Assembly: GCF_029953635.1 (NCBI RefSeq)
Contig: NZ_CP124543.1
Coordinates: 4,753,455-4,817,454, forward strand
Direction of reading: 5' to 3'
DNA: 64,000 nucleotides
Source: Halotia branconii CENA392
Lineage (GTDB): Bacteria; Cyanobacteriota; Cyanobacteriia; Cyanobacteriales; Nostocaceae
This document shows positions 52,738 through 60,617 of the stretch, piece by piece. The notes under the pieces are model-generated. The model was not told where the DNA came from and did not search any database. It saw only the letters and a list, made by a program, of their open reading frames with translations. The stretch's first letter is position 1; every line of letters starts with the position of its first letter. The translations under genes were made by a program, and so were the position numbers.

Positions 52738-54127
52738 CCCTCTTTTGTCACTCTAGGCAGAGGAAAAATAGAAATAAGAGATATTGAAGTTTTGAAAAAT
52801 TGAGCAAGTCAGATTATTAACAATCATTTGAAGTTGAAAAAATCCCTCAGATAGCTTAGGGACTGTAAAGACCGCTAACCAAGGTTTAATTAAGTTAAAT
52901 AATGTAAATGGCTGAAGTATCAAACGGAGGTTATTCAGAATACTATTCCAACCATTGCCTTGATTCCACCCAGGATGTGATGAAAATCTAGATTCAGATT
53001 GTGGTGGTAATTTTAGCAGTTGTTCGGAATGAAGACTAACCAACAGATAGGCACTAAAAACAATTTCCCACCACTTCTCTATTTGTGAATAATGAGTTAG
53101 GCGAAAATCTGCCCATCCTAATTCATTTTTACTTTGTTTTAAACCATATTCTACCCAAGTTCTTAAACCATAAAAATTGCCCACATCTCTTGGAGTAATC
53201 TCTGGATATTTACTCATGACATACCAAGTCGTGTTTTTTGGAAGAACTTCAATATCCGTTGTTATTTGCCAATACCTTACTTCCGATTTTTTGCCACATA
53301 TTATCTCTCTAATATATCTATTCTCTGAACTTAAATCCGAGAAAACACGCTTGAATCTTTGCCAATCTGAGTATTTTACTTTTGAGTCTGTAATTCCCCA
53401 TGCTCTATGGTTTGAGCGAATCGCTACAATAAAATTAAGATTTAATTCATTTAGTACGCTTAAAAAACTTTTACTACTTTCACCATATAAACTATCCGCC
53501 AGCACCAGATTGAATCTAAACCCCATCGACCGCAATTTTCTTATCATTATCCCGGCGATTTCGGGTTTGGTTAAATATTTCTCTCCTGGTTGTAGTCTTT
53601 CCCTCGGTTTATATACTTCAAATATTAGAGGAAACGTCATTCCAGATAAGACTGCATATGCTGTAACCGCCACAATACCGTTATCTGTTTTACCTAAATT
53701 TCCAATGTACTGTCGTTTCACATAATCAGTCGTATTTCCTTTTTTCTTATCCCCTGTCTCATCAATTATTAGTATGATTGGGCGACCTTGAAGTATATAT
53801 AATATTAATTCTAACCTTTGCCTCCTTAATTCTTGTACATCCCAGGGTGATTCTGTTAAAAAATGGTGTAATGCTTGATGATTATCTAGCCCTACAATTT
53901 TCGCTATTTCCGGTAAAGTTTTACGTTTTATATCAGAAACACATCCCATGTGTAGGTACTTAAAAGCTTCAAAGCTTCTAACTTCTGGAAAGAGGTTTTG
54001 ATACAAATGGCAGTATTCGTCCACAAATTTTACTGTGGGTGCGCTTCGGCGAGGCTCAACCATACTCTCTGTCTGGTGTTTTTGCGATCGCTCCTAATTA
54101 TACTTTGTCGAGAGTGATAAAAGAGGG
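52738..54127 (-). mobile_element. IS701-family insertion sequence, complete
   Basis: 1390 bp. The left end CCCTCTTTTGTCACTCTAGG and the right end (reverse complement CCCTCTTTTATCACTCTCGA) form terminal inverted repeats of about 22 bp with three mismatches. Both ends are flanked by TTAA (52734-52737 and 54128-54131), a 4-bp target duplication fitting the YTAR preference of IS701. One transposase gene fills it. The intact duplication means insertion at this site is fairly recent. Confidence 0.9.
52753..54063 (-). CDS. IS701-family transposase
   Basis: 436 residues, DDE type. First Asp in IILIIDETGDKKKG, second in NLVLADSLYGESS, and the Glu in RTWVEYGLKQSKNELGWADF. The VKRQYIGNLGKTDNGIVAV segment is typical of IS701 transposases. 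All catalytic residues are present and the frame is intact, so it should be active. Confidence 0.93.
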   Translation of the reverse strand: MVEPRRSAPTVKFVDEYCHLYQNLFPEVRSFEAFKYLHMGCVSDIKRKTLPEIAKIVGLDNHQALHHFLTESPWDVQELRRQRLELILYILQGRPIILIIDETGDKKKGNTTDYVKRQYIGNLGKTDNGIVAVTAYAVLSGMTFPLIFEVYKPRERLQPGEKYLTKPEIAGIMIRKLRSMGFRFNLVLADSLYGESSKSFLSVLNELNLNFIVAIRSNHRAWGITDSKVKYSDWQRFKRVFSDLSSENRYIREIICGKKSEVRYWQITTDIEVLPKNTTWYVMSKYPEITPRDVGNFYGLRTWVEYGLKQSKNELGWADFRLTHYSQIEKWWEIVFSAYLLVSLHSEQLLKLPPQSESRFSSHPGWNQGNGWNSILNNLRLILQPFTLFNLIKPWLAVFTVPKLSEGFFQLQMIVNNLTCSIFQNFNISYFYFSSA

Positions 54128-54540
54128 TTAAGTTTTTATTAGTTAAGCACGCCGACTGTTGCCGCGTTTTTATTAATTCGCCTCTACATGGTTAGTAAAG
54201 ACAAGAATGTAGTAGAACTTATATTTTCAAAAGCGTTGTATTGCAGACACAACACTTTTATTTTGCTACAAAGTTTGCATTAATTCGTCTTTACATGGTT
54301 ATACCAATTCGCAATTCGCAATTAAAAAACCTAAATGCAGCAAAGCTTTCAGGGTTTGGATCTGTATCAGATTTTTCGTGAAATGGTATAACTAGAAACT
54401 GCTGGGGTTTAAAAAACTTTTAATACAAGAATTATAGCCCCTATTTTCGTAAACTAATCCAAAAATATTGTTTCAGCGATCGCCTGTCAACTTTACTCTT
54501 TCACATAAGTATAGATGTAGTGCGATCGCTATTCTTGTTT
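54128..54540. other. Intergenic region between IS and CRISPR locus
   Basis: 413 bp, AT-rich. A fragment of the ATTTCAC dispersed repeat lies at 54375-54393, and two GCGATCGC-like sites lie near 54480 and 54525. No gene seen. Confidence 0.45.
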
Positions 54541-55878
54541 CTATATTTTAAGTTCATAATTACTAATTAAGTTTTTTAATTCTTTATGTACATCATACAT
54601 AAGAGTAGCTTTCTCCAAAGAAGTAAATTTTTGTCCTGTAATATAATTAAGACAATTTAATACTCTAGCTTCCCAAGCTTTCTTATTATTAGTCTCCCAT
54701 CTTTTAAACACTTCAATTTCTTCTAATCCTAATATATTATGAAATAAACTATTTCTTTCCTTTCTGGTAGTCTCATTAAATATTTTAAAATCGACATTTT
54801 TTTGCCAGTCTGGTAATTTTGATATTAGTTGGTGAAGAGATTCTTTACTGCTTCTATTTCTATCTCTAATCAGCCCTTCTACAGCGCGAAAACTATGAAA
54901 TAGTGCCTCAACAGTATTGCCTTGCTCTAGCCGTACCATTCCTAAATAAGCTGCTTCATAACCTACCCACCACCACTCATCTAAGCGTTCTTTTGCAAGT
55001 TTTTCTCTAGCTTGTGCAAACTTTTTAAAATCTGCACAATTCCAGAGAATAGCCATATCTAATAAATCTTTAATTTTCTGCTCTTGAGAATTAACTTCTC
55101 CTTCCCAAAGTTGCTTTAATAAACGTTTGACACCTGAATAATCAAAGCGTTCTAGTAAAGCTTTTGCTTCTTGTAACTGAAGTCCTTTTAAATAGATAGG
55201 ACTATCAATAAAGATAGGTTCCCTAGGTTCATATTCATTACTTACTAAAAATTTAACTTGCTTGCCAAATCTAGCTAAACTCATAAATTGAACAGCTGAA
55301 GATATTGCTGGTGTTCCAGCTTGATGACTAACATAAACTGTTTTCAGAAAATTACAATCTAAGGTACGAAATTTTTCTTGTACTAAAACAAGAGTTTGAT
55401 TCCAATTATCTATACCTCTATCTGTGGTTTTTGGTGTTAGATATAAAAATTCTGGATGAGAGTCAAACTTGTATTTAAAATACCACTCCAATAGAGGGGT
55501 AAGTGTACAAGTGTCTTGCCAAAAAGGACATTTTTCGTAAAGTCTTTGGTCTTCATCAAATATTTCAGCTTGGTCTGTAAGCAGAATAACTATTCTTTCT
55601 GGCTTAGTTTTTTTATCTAAAAAATGTTGGTAATAAGTATCTAATAGAGGAAACTCTAAATCAGACTTGTATTCATCTGATTGATTGCCATAGACTAAAC
55701 CTAAAATTCTGGGAGGTACTGTATATCCTGCCTCTTTATTATATGGATCTTTCTGAATAGGTGAAGCAAATTCTGTACATTCCAAATCATATCTGACTTC
55801 ACTATATAAATTTCCCCAGTTCTTGTCATGTTTGAGGATAATATCACTATTGCCTGTTGTCACAATCCACATATTCAT
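54541..55878 (-). CDS. CARF-HEPN ribonuclease (Csm6/Csx1-like)
   Basis: About 445 residues from ATG 55878, 2 bp after the preceding stop; TTG 55893 is an alternative. The N-terminal half looks like a CARF ligand-binding domain (WIVTTGNSDI at the N terminus, and SHQAGTPAISSAVQF near residue 190 counted from 55893). The C-terminal half has the HEPN RNase motif R-x4-H as RNSLFH (54739-54756). In type III systems such proteins bind cyclic oligoadenylate made by Cas10 and cleave RNA non-specifically. It is last in the cmr operon. Confidence 0.82.
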   Translation of the reverse strand: MNMWIVTTGNSDIILKHDKNWGNLYSEVRYDLECTEFASPIQKDPYNKEAGYTVPPRILGLVYGNQSDEYKSDLEFPLLDTYYQHFLDKKTKPERIVILLTDQAEIFDEDQRLYEKCPFWQDTCTLTPLLEWYFKYKFDSHPEFLYLTPKTTDRGIDNWNQTLVLVQEKFRTLDCNFLKTVYVSHQAGTPAISSAVQFMSLARFGKQVKFLVSNEYEPREPIFIDSPIYLKGLQLQEAKALLERFDYSGVKRLLKQLWEGEVNSQEQKIKDLLDMAILWNCADFKKFAQAREKLAKERLDEWWWVGYEAAYLGMVRLEQGNTVEALFHSFRAVEGLIRDRNRSSKESLHQLISKLPDWQKNVDFKIFNETTRKERNSLFHNILGLEEIEVFKRWETNNKKAWEARVLNCLNYITGQKFTSLEKATLMYDVHKELKNLISNYELKI

Positions 55879-55880
55879 AT

Positions 55881-57488
55881 TTATTTGCCCCAAAGTTTGG
55901 TAAAGTCGCTAGTTGGTAAGAAAGTCAAAAAATCCTGTGTTATTTCATCTTTTTTATCAGGAAAAATCGTCAGTAACTCTACATACTCTTTGCCTTTACG
56001 CCTGATTTCTCCTTCTTTAGTTTTGATATAGCGCGGATACATGCGATGCCAAAGTCTGCCAATTTGACCTAGCTTACCTGTAAGGCTTGAACCTTTAATT
56101 GATTTGACTCCTTGATAATTACCGTGAAACCATCTCACGGCTAAACTGTCATCTTCATCTTGGGCAATGCGTCCCCAAACTTGCACTTTTTGAGGATGAA
56201 ATGATTCACGCCAATAACTTACTTGATTACTAGGAATTTTACCTTTTAATTGCAACCAATTATTTACAGTTTTATGAATATCATTCAGGATATTTGTAAT
56301 ATGGTTAATGTTATTTACGGGAAAATAGTATTTATTTGATTGTTGCGTAAATTGCCAATGACAACCTATTAGATGTTTCTCATATTCTGGAAAGAAGAGA
56401 CGATGGTCAATGCGTCGCCACGATTTACCAAAACTACCAAGCAGCATCGCAAATCTGAAAATTTGTGTTGCTAATGTCCTCAATTCTTTTTTGTATTCTG
56501 TTGAGATATCACCCATGCTGAGAATATTGAGAGTTCCTGCATTTAATTCATAAATAGGCATGGTATTTCGACCATACCGATATTCATCCATCTCTAAATC
56601 AACAGCATTAAAAGCAATTCCTAACTGTCCTACAACAGCACCGTTTTTACCAGCGAAACCTCCCCAAAGTTCTCTAGTTAATTCTTCGGCTGTATTTTCG
56701 TCGGTGACACCACTAAATAACCGCAAAGTGTGACCGCGTAAGGCGGCTTTAAAAATGTTGGGTCGAAATTCACCACTTTTATCGATTAACTGTGATGCTA
56801 AACCTTGTCCACGTAGGTTAAAAGTGACTAACTTGGTTTCGGGCTGATTTATCGGTTGACCGTAACCAGCACTGACTCTAGAACCTATACCTTTTTCTAT
56901 GGCTTTATCCCAAATATTCCAGATGATTTCCCATTCGCTGGGTTCTAGTATTTTGGTACTGGAAATGCCGAATACTAATGTGGGTTGATAAAGGGATATC
57001 TGAATAAAGGCTGAATGGCTATCGTTATTTTTAATTTGCCAATCTTGTTGAGGATGAACTACATCGATTAATGGTTGTTCAACCCAAGTTGCATCTTTGG
57101 GATAACCACCATGAAAGCGTAAACTTCCCGGTTGGGTATCGTCGTTAGTTAGTTTTCCGCCGCAATATTTTTCACGTTGTTCTGAGGTGCAAGCGCGTGA
57201 AAAAGCGCCTTTCATACTTGCACCTGGGTAAAAGGGAAATCCTTTTGCGGCGATGACTGGACGAATGATATCTTCGTCTTGTCCGCTGTTAGAAACAAAG
57301 CGCCAAGTTATTTTATACTCTTTTGTTTTGATGTTGGTGTGAAATGTAGGAGCATCGATTGCAGAACCTTCTACCCATTCATCAATCCATCTTTCTGACT
57401 GTTTGGGATTTTTGATGTATTGAATTTGTCCGCGTCCTGCAATTTGTGCTTGAAACATTAAAGGAACTTCGTTACTGTTGGTCATCAT
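55881..57488 (-). CDS. cmr6: Cmr6-Cmr1-like fused RAMP protein
   Basis: 535 residues, about twice a normal Cmr6. Residues 1-212 look like Cmr6: FYPGASMKGAFSRA, LRFHGGYP, LIDVVHPQ and the Gly-rich loop KGIGSRVSAGYGQ. Residues 220-535 hold a second RAMP-like part that recalls Cmr1: FRPNIFKAALRGHTLRLFSG, ELWGGFAGKNGAVVG and LLGSFGKSWRRIDHRLFFP. No separate cmr1 exists in the locus, so the fusion probably supplies the head of the complex that binds the crRNA 3' side. It overlaps the cmr5 stop by 17 bp and is followed at once by the CARF-HEPN gene. Confidence 0.8.
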   Translation of the reverse strand: MMTNSNEVPLMFQAQIAGRGQIQYIKNPKQSERWIDEWVEGSAIDAPTFHTNIKTKEYKITWRFVSNSGQDEDIIRPVIAAKGFPFYPGASMKGAFSRACTSEQREKYCGGKLTNDDTQPGSLRFHGGYPKDATWVEQPLIDVVHPQQDWQIKNNDSHSAFIQISLYQPTLVFGISSTKILEPSEWEIIWNIWDKAIEKGIGSRVSAGYGQPINQPETKLVTFNLRGQGLASQLIDKSGEFRPNIFKAALRGHTLRLFSGVTDENTAEELTRELWGGFAGKNGAVVGQLGIAFNAVDLEMDEYRYGRNTMPIYELNAGTLNILSMGDISTEYKKELRTLATQIFRFAMLLGSFGKSWRRIDHRLFFPEYEKHLIGCHWQFTQQSNKYYFPVNNINHITNILNDIHKTVNNWLQLKGKIPSNQVSYWRESFHPQKVQVWGRIAQDEDDSLAVRWFHGNYQGVKSIKGSSLTGKLGQIGRLWHRMYPRYIKTKEGEIRRKGKEYVELLTIFPDKKDEITQDFLTFLPTSDFTKLWGK

Positions 57489-57888
57489 CGACTCCTAATT
57501 TTTTATAACGCTGAGTCCACCAAACCAAGCTGTCGCAAAATTGAGTCAGAACAGCTAAACAAATTCTTTGGTCTTCTGGGGGAAGTTGCCATAATTTAGT
57601 GGCAATTTCTTGAATTTTTATGGTGTCTTTGTTGCTGACATTTTCCTGGGGAAGTTCAATTCCCGCTTTTAGCATGATTTTGGCAAAGCTTTTCCAGGTA
57701 TCGCGCCAATATTCGCCTTTGGGTGGTTCTTTGTCTAAGAGGCGTAATTGTTCTCCCCAAAATCTTTCTAAACCGAATGCTACGGTGATTCGCATTTTGT
57801 GAGATTGACCAATGACTCCTTTTTGGTCGCGGTGCTTGAGTATTAAGCGTTGTGCTTCTTGGTCGAGGTCGTATGATTTCCAGGTCAT
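57472..57888 (-). CDS. cmr5: Cmr5-like small subunit
   Basis: 138 residues from ATG 57888 (MTWKSYDLDQEAQ). It is helical and has the size and place of Cmr5, the small subunit that lines the target RNA groove; sequence similarity alone is weak. An in-frame ATG at 57990 would add 34 residues, but those are encoded by a duplicated STRR stretch (IPPLPVPSLFPVPCSLY) and are unlikely to be real. It overlaps the fused cmr6 gene by 17 bp. Confidence 0.65.
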   Translation of the reverse strand: MTWKSYDLDQEAQRLILKHRDQKGVIGQSHKMRITVAFGLERFWGEQLRLLDKEPPKGEYWRDTWKSFAKIMLKAGIELPQENVSNKDTIKIQEIATKLWQLPPEDQRICLAVLTQFCDSLVWWTQRYKKLGVDDDQQ

Positions 57889-57896
57889 AAGTTGAT

Positions 57897-58073
57897 GAAT
57901 GTAGAGGGAACAGGGAACAGGGAACAGGGAGGGAACGGGCAACGGGGGAATCCCCGTAATTAAAATTAGGGAACTTTGATAAGGAGGCATGAATGTAGAG
58001 GGAACAGGGAACAGGGAACGGGCAACAGGGGAATCCCCATAATTAAAATTAGGGAACTTTGATAAGGAGGCAT
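57897..58073. repeat. Tandem duplication with GGGAACA STRR (left arm of cassette B)
   Basis: Unit 1 (57897-57990) and unit 2 (57991-58073) both run from GAATGTAGAGGGAACAGGGA to AAGGAGGCAT. Unit 1 has 11 extra bases of the GGGAACA heptamer. The block lies immediately upstream of the cmr5 start and faces TGTTCCC units at 58542-58555. Confidence 0.85.
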
Positions 58074-58121
58074 TAATTAAGGGGCTTGCATCCTTTTTTG
58101 GTAGCTAATTTCTCTCTCTGG

Positions 58122-58484
58122 TCATTTTTCTAGTTTTTTAATAAGAGAAATAATCATTCGACTCTCTTCTCGAAGTAAATAAATAATCGATTCTATATCC
58201 GTTTGGCTACATATTCCTACCCTCTGAGATAAAATCATGTGTGTTTCTAATTCGTTAATTGAGCCTTGAGCAATATTAAGAAATCTGATATACTCAGCGG
58301 TTGACCTTCTTCCATAACCTTCTGCTATGTTAGCTGGAATAGATGCCGCAGATCTCCTGATTTGTTGTACCATTCCATACAACTCATCTTTAAGAAAAGT
58401 TTTAGTCAAGAAATAACATTTTTAAACTATATCCATACCTTTTTGCCAAATTTTTAAATCTTTAAAATCATTAATTTCTGACAT
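58122..58484 (-). pseudogene. Four-helix-bundle (S23/IVP-like) gene with in-frame stop, cassette B
   Basis: From ATG 58484 the frame reads MSEINDFKDLKIWQKGMDIV, then TAA at 58422-58424, then KCYFLTKTFLKDELYG and a normal rest (QQIRRSAASIPANIAEGYGR) to the stop at 58122. A single AAA-to-TAA change would break an otherwise full-length gene of 120 codons. Translation could restart at TTG 58409, but the first helix would be lost. It is unrelated to CRISPR function and splits the cmr operon between cmr4 and cmr5. It is a homologue of 36133-36519. Confidence 0.88.
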
Positions 58485-58536
58485 TTAAAAACCTCTTATT
58501 TTATTCATTTTTTCCCTACTCTCTTTAACAACTTAT

Positions 58537-59382
58537 TCATCTGTTCCCTGTTCCCTTTAATGTTAAATTGCAGTGACCAAAGCCGATGGATTCTAAGCCT
58601 CCAAGGTAAATATCTACGTTGTGAGTGTTATTGAGAGGTTCCCATTGTTTACCTGATTTGTCGTCTCTAATGGCGATGGGAAAAACTAAGATGGTTCCTT
58701 CTGGTAAGGCTTCGGTGTTGAAGAAGCCACCGCCATCTACTACTTTTTCGGCAGGTTTTAAGCGGACTCGACTTTGACGATATAGCGCCATGTCATGAAT
58801 TATCGAAATGTCGCTATCTTCTACTATGACTGCTGGCTTTTCTTTTCCAGATGGGAACCAAGGAGATAAGTCTGCGGTTTTGTTGATGGTCAAAAAACCT
58901 AAGTTGAAAAATAAGGTTTTTTTACCTTGAGATTCTCTGGCTTTTAAGTTTTTTGAACCTGTGTAAGGGTCGGGTATTTCTATTTCTTTGAGAGATTTAC
59001 CGTTAATTGTGACAGTATCACCGGCGATTCTTTGGTAGCGTTGGAGTAAGCGCGGACTAGTTACCCACACAATTGGTTGACCAGGACAAAAGACTGGTAG
59101 CCAAAGAATGGAAGCGTATTCAAATTTGATGATAGATTCGCTGTTGATTTCTGATTGTTCTGAGTCTGCACCATTACCATACCAATAACTGGCGGCTTGT
59201 TCTCCATCGATGAGGCGCATTTCGGAACGCAAACGACCGCGAATTGAACTACCAGGAAGTATACCTGTTTGGGTAAATTGGTCACGGAAAATTAAGTTTA
59301 AATTACCGCTTTCTTCTCCGGCGGTTGCACCGACATGGAGTGGTGCTAAGGTTTCAATAATTCCATAAGCTTTTTTATACAT
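58537..59382 (-). CDS. cmr4: CRISPR type III-B RAMP protein Cmr4
   Basis: 281 residues. Cmr4 is the backbone subunit that cuts target RNA every six bases. Visible are YGIIETLAPLHVGATAGEES, GILPGSSIRGRLRSEMR (the RAMP helix) and the C-terminal LGGLESIGFGHCNL glycine-rich loop. Asp in NLIFRDQF is close to where the catalytic Asp is expected. The last residues GTGNR are encoded by two GGGAACA heptamers, suggesting its 3' end was altered by the repeat. Starts 2 bp past cmr3. Confidence 0.85.
   Translation of the reverse strand: MYKKAYGIIETLAPLHVGATAGEESGNLNLIFRDQFTQTGILPGSSIRGRLRSEMRLIDGEQAASYWYGNGADSEQSEINSESIIKFEYASILWLPVFCPGQPIVWVTSPRLLQRYQRIAGDTVTINGKSLKEIEIPDPYTGSKNLKARESQGKKTLFFNLGFLTINKTADLSPWFPSGKEKPAVIVEDSDISIIHDMALYRQSRVRLKPAEKVVDGGGFFNTEALPEGTILVFPIAIRDDKSGKQWEPLNNTHNVDIYLGGLESIGFGHCNLTLKGTGNR
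58542..58555 (+). repeat. C-rich STRR, other arm of cassette B
   Basis: Two TGTTCCC units on the plus strand, i.e. GGGAACA on the coding strand of cmr4, lying within the last codons of cmr4. Inverted relative to the GGGAACA array at 57904-58030. Confidence 0.8.
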
Positions 59383-59384
59383 TT

Positions 59385-60371
59385 TTAAGCTACTCCTTTA
59401 ATTTCTGTTGGTAAACATAGACCACATCCTACTTGTTTAAGGCTGTAACCTTCTTTGGGAAACCATGCTTCATCCCATTCACACCAAGGTTTGTTTAGAG
59501 GTGCTGCTAAAACATACACGCTACCAGCCGGAACTGCGTAACGTCCTCTTCCTAAATTGCCTTTGGCGCGGTAACGGTAAGGTATTGGTTTGTCGGTTAG
59601 CATTTGTATGGTTTCGGGAAAGTTTTCGTGTTGGGGATGGCGGTGAGAAAAGCGGTTAGAACCCCAAATTGCTGGTGTAATTAAAGCGAAGGTGCGTTTT
59701 ATTGGTTGATTTAATAGGTCTAAGAATTTCTTATTTTTAAGTTCTTCGCACTCGATTTCGACAACGTGGTTTTCACCGCCAAAGCGATACCAACCGGGTT
59801 CGATGGAATAGGTTGAGAGATAAACTAAACAGGTATCATCTGACATTTGAACGGAGTTTTCGAGAAATAATCCGTCGGAGTCTTGTACACATCGTTCTGA
59901 ATGTTTGATTTTGGGATGGAGAAAGGAAACGTATTCCCACGGATTATCTGCAACAGATTGATTGGACTTGAGTATTCTTGGTGCAATTCCCCAAGAGTTG
60001 ATAGTTTGCCAACGATAATCAGGTTCTAGTTTTTCACTTTTATTTTCTAACTCCCACTGTCCATTTTTCAATTGCCATTCATCTACTGCTTTTTTGGCAA
60101 TGATTTTATGCCAAGGAATGGGAATATAAAAATTTTGCTTGTCTTTGATTTTTGCCCAAAAAGGGCCAGCTACAAATAATTTATCACTTAGCTCTTTTTT
60201 GGGAATTTTTTCAGTAATTTTGTTAATGCTAAAAATTAAACCTGAAAGTGTTGCGGCTTCTGGGGGAAATTTAAAGCCAGAAAGACCAACTAAGTTATCA
60301 GGTGAAAGAAATGCACCTGCACTTCCATACATGAATCCTAAGGGATTGATGGTGATTAGGTATTTGAACAT
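59385..60371 (-). CDS. cmr3: CRISPR type III-B protein Cmr3
   Basis: About 328 residues from ATG 60371 (MFKYLITINPLGFMYGS); TTG 60380 would add three. Cmr3 binds the 5' tag of the crRNA next to Cas10. It shows the N-terminal RAMP pattern with GFKFPPEAATLSGLI, WGIAPRI, and the late KGNLGRGRYAVPAGSVYVL, the glycine-rich RAMP loop. It is separated from cas10 by a MITE-like element and followed by cmr4 after 2 bp. Confidence 0.85.
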   Translation of the reverse strand: MFKYLITINPLGFMYGSAGAFLSPDNLVGLSGFKFPPEAATLSGLIFSINKITEKIPKKELSDKLFVAGPFWAKIKDKQNFYIPIPWHKIIAKKAVDEWQLKNGQWELENKSEKLEPDYRWQTINSWGIAPRILKSNQSVADNPWEYVSFLHPKIKHSERCVQDSDGLFLENSVQMSDDTCLVYLSTYSIEPGWYRFGGENHVVEIECEELKNKKFLDLLNQPIKRTFALITPAIWGSNRFSHRHPQHENFPETIQMLTDKPIPYRYRAKGNLGRGRYAVPAGSVYVLAAPLNKPWCEWDEAWFPKEGYSLKQVGCGLCLPTEIKGVA

Positions 60372-60488
60372 GGCTAGCAAGGTTTATAGTTAGGAATTTC
60401 GTCTTTTTTTGAGGACTGAAGTCCTCACTACGAAAAATTTATAAGTTTTTAGATTGGTTAACATATTTGAATTTATTCTCATTTAATC

Positions 60489-60616
60489 AGGACTTACGCA
60501 AAAATAACGTAACTCCGTCATTACGAGCGATAGCGAAGTAATCTACCCTAACGCTGGGATTGCTTCCCTACACTCCGTTCCGGTCGCAATGACAATATCG
60601 GCTTTGCGTAAGTCCT
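60489..60616. mobile_element. MITE-like element, copy 2, between cas10 and cmr3
   Basis: 128 bp with perfect 13-bp terminal inverted repeats AGGACTTACGCAA (60489-60501) and TTGCGTAAGTCCT (60604-60616), flanked by TTAATC and ATTAAT. It abuts the cas10 stop codon (TAA, 60618-60620). It matches copy 1 at 19563-19713. No coding capacity; transposition would need a transposase in trans. Confidence 0.85.
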
Positions 60617-60617
60617 A

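Noticed and set aside
52738..54127. Composite transposon carrying the CRISPR locus
   Set aside because: Only one copy of the IS lies in the window and it has its own TTAA duplication, so it moved alone.
57888..57990. Long form of cmr5 starting at ATG 57990
   Set aside because: The extra 34 residues are coded by a duplicated STRR unit; the ATG at 57888 starts the non-repeat protein.
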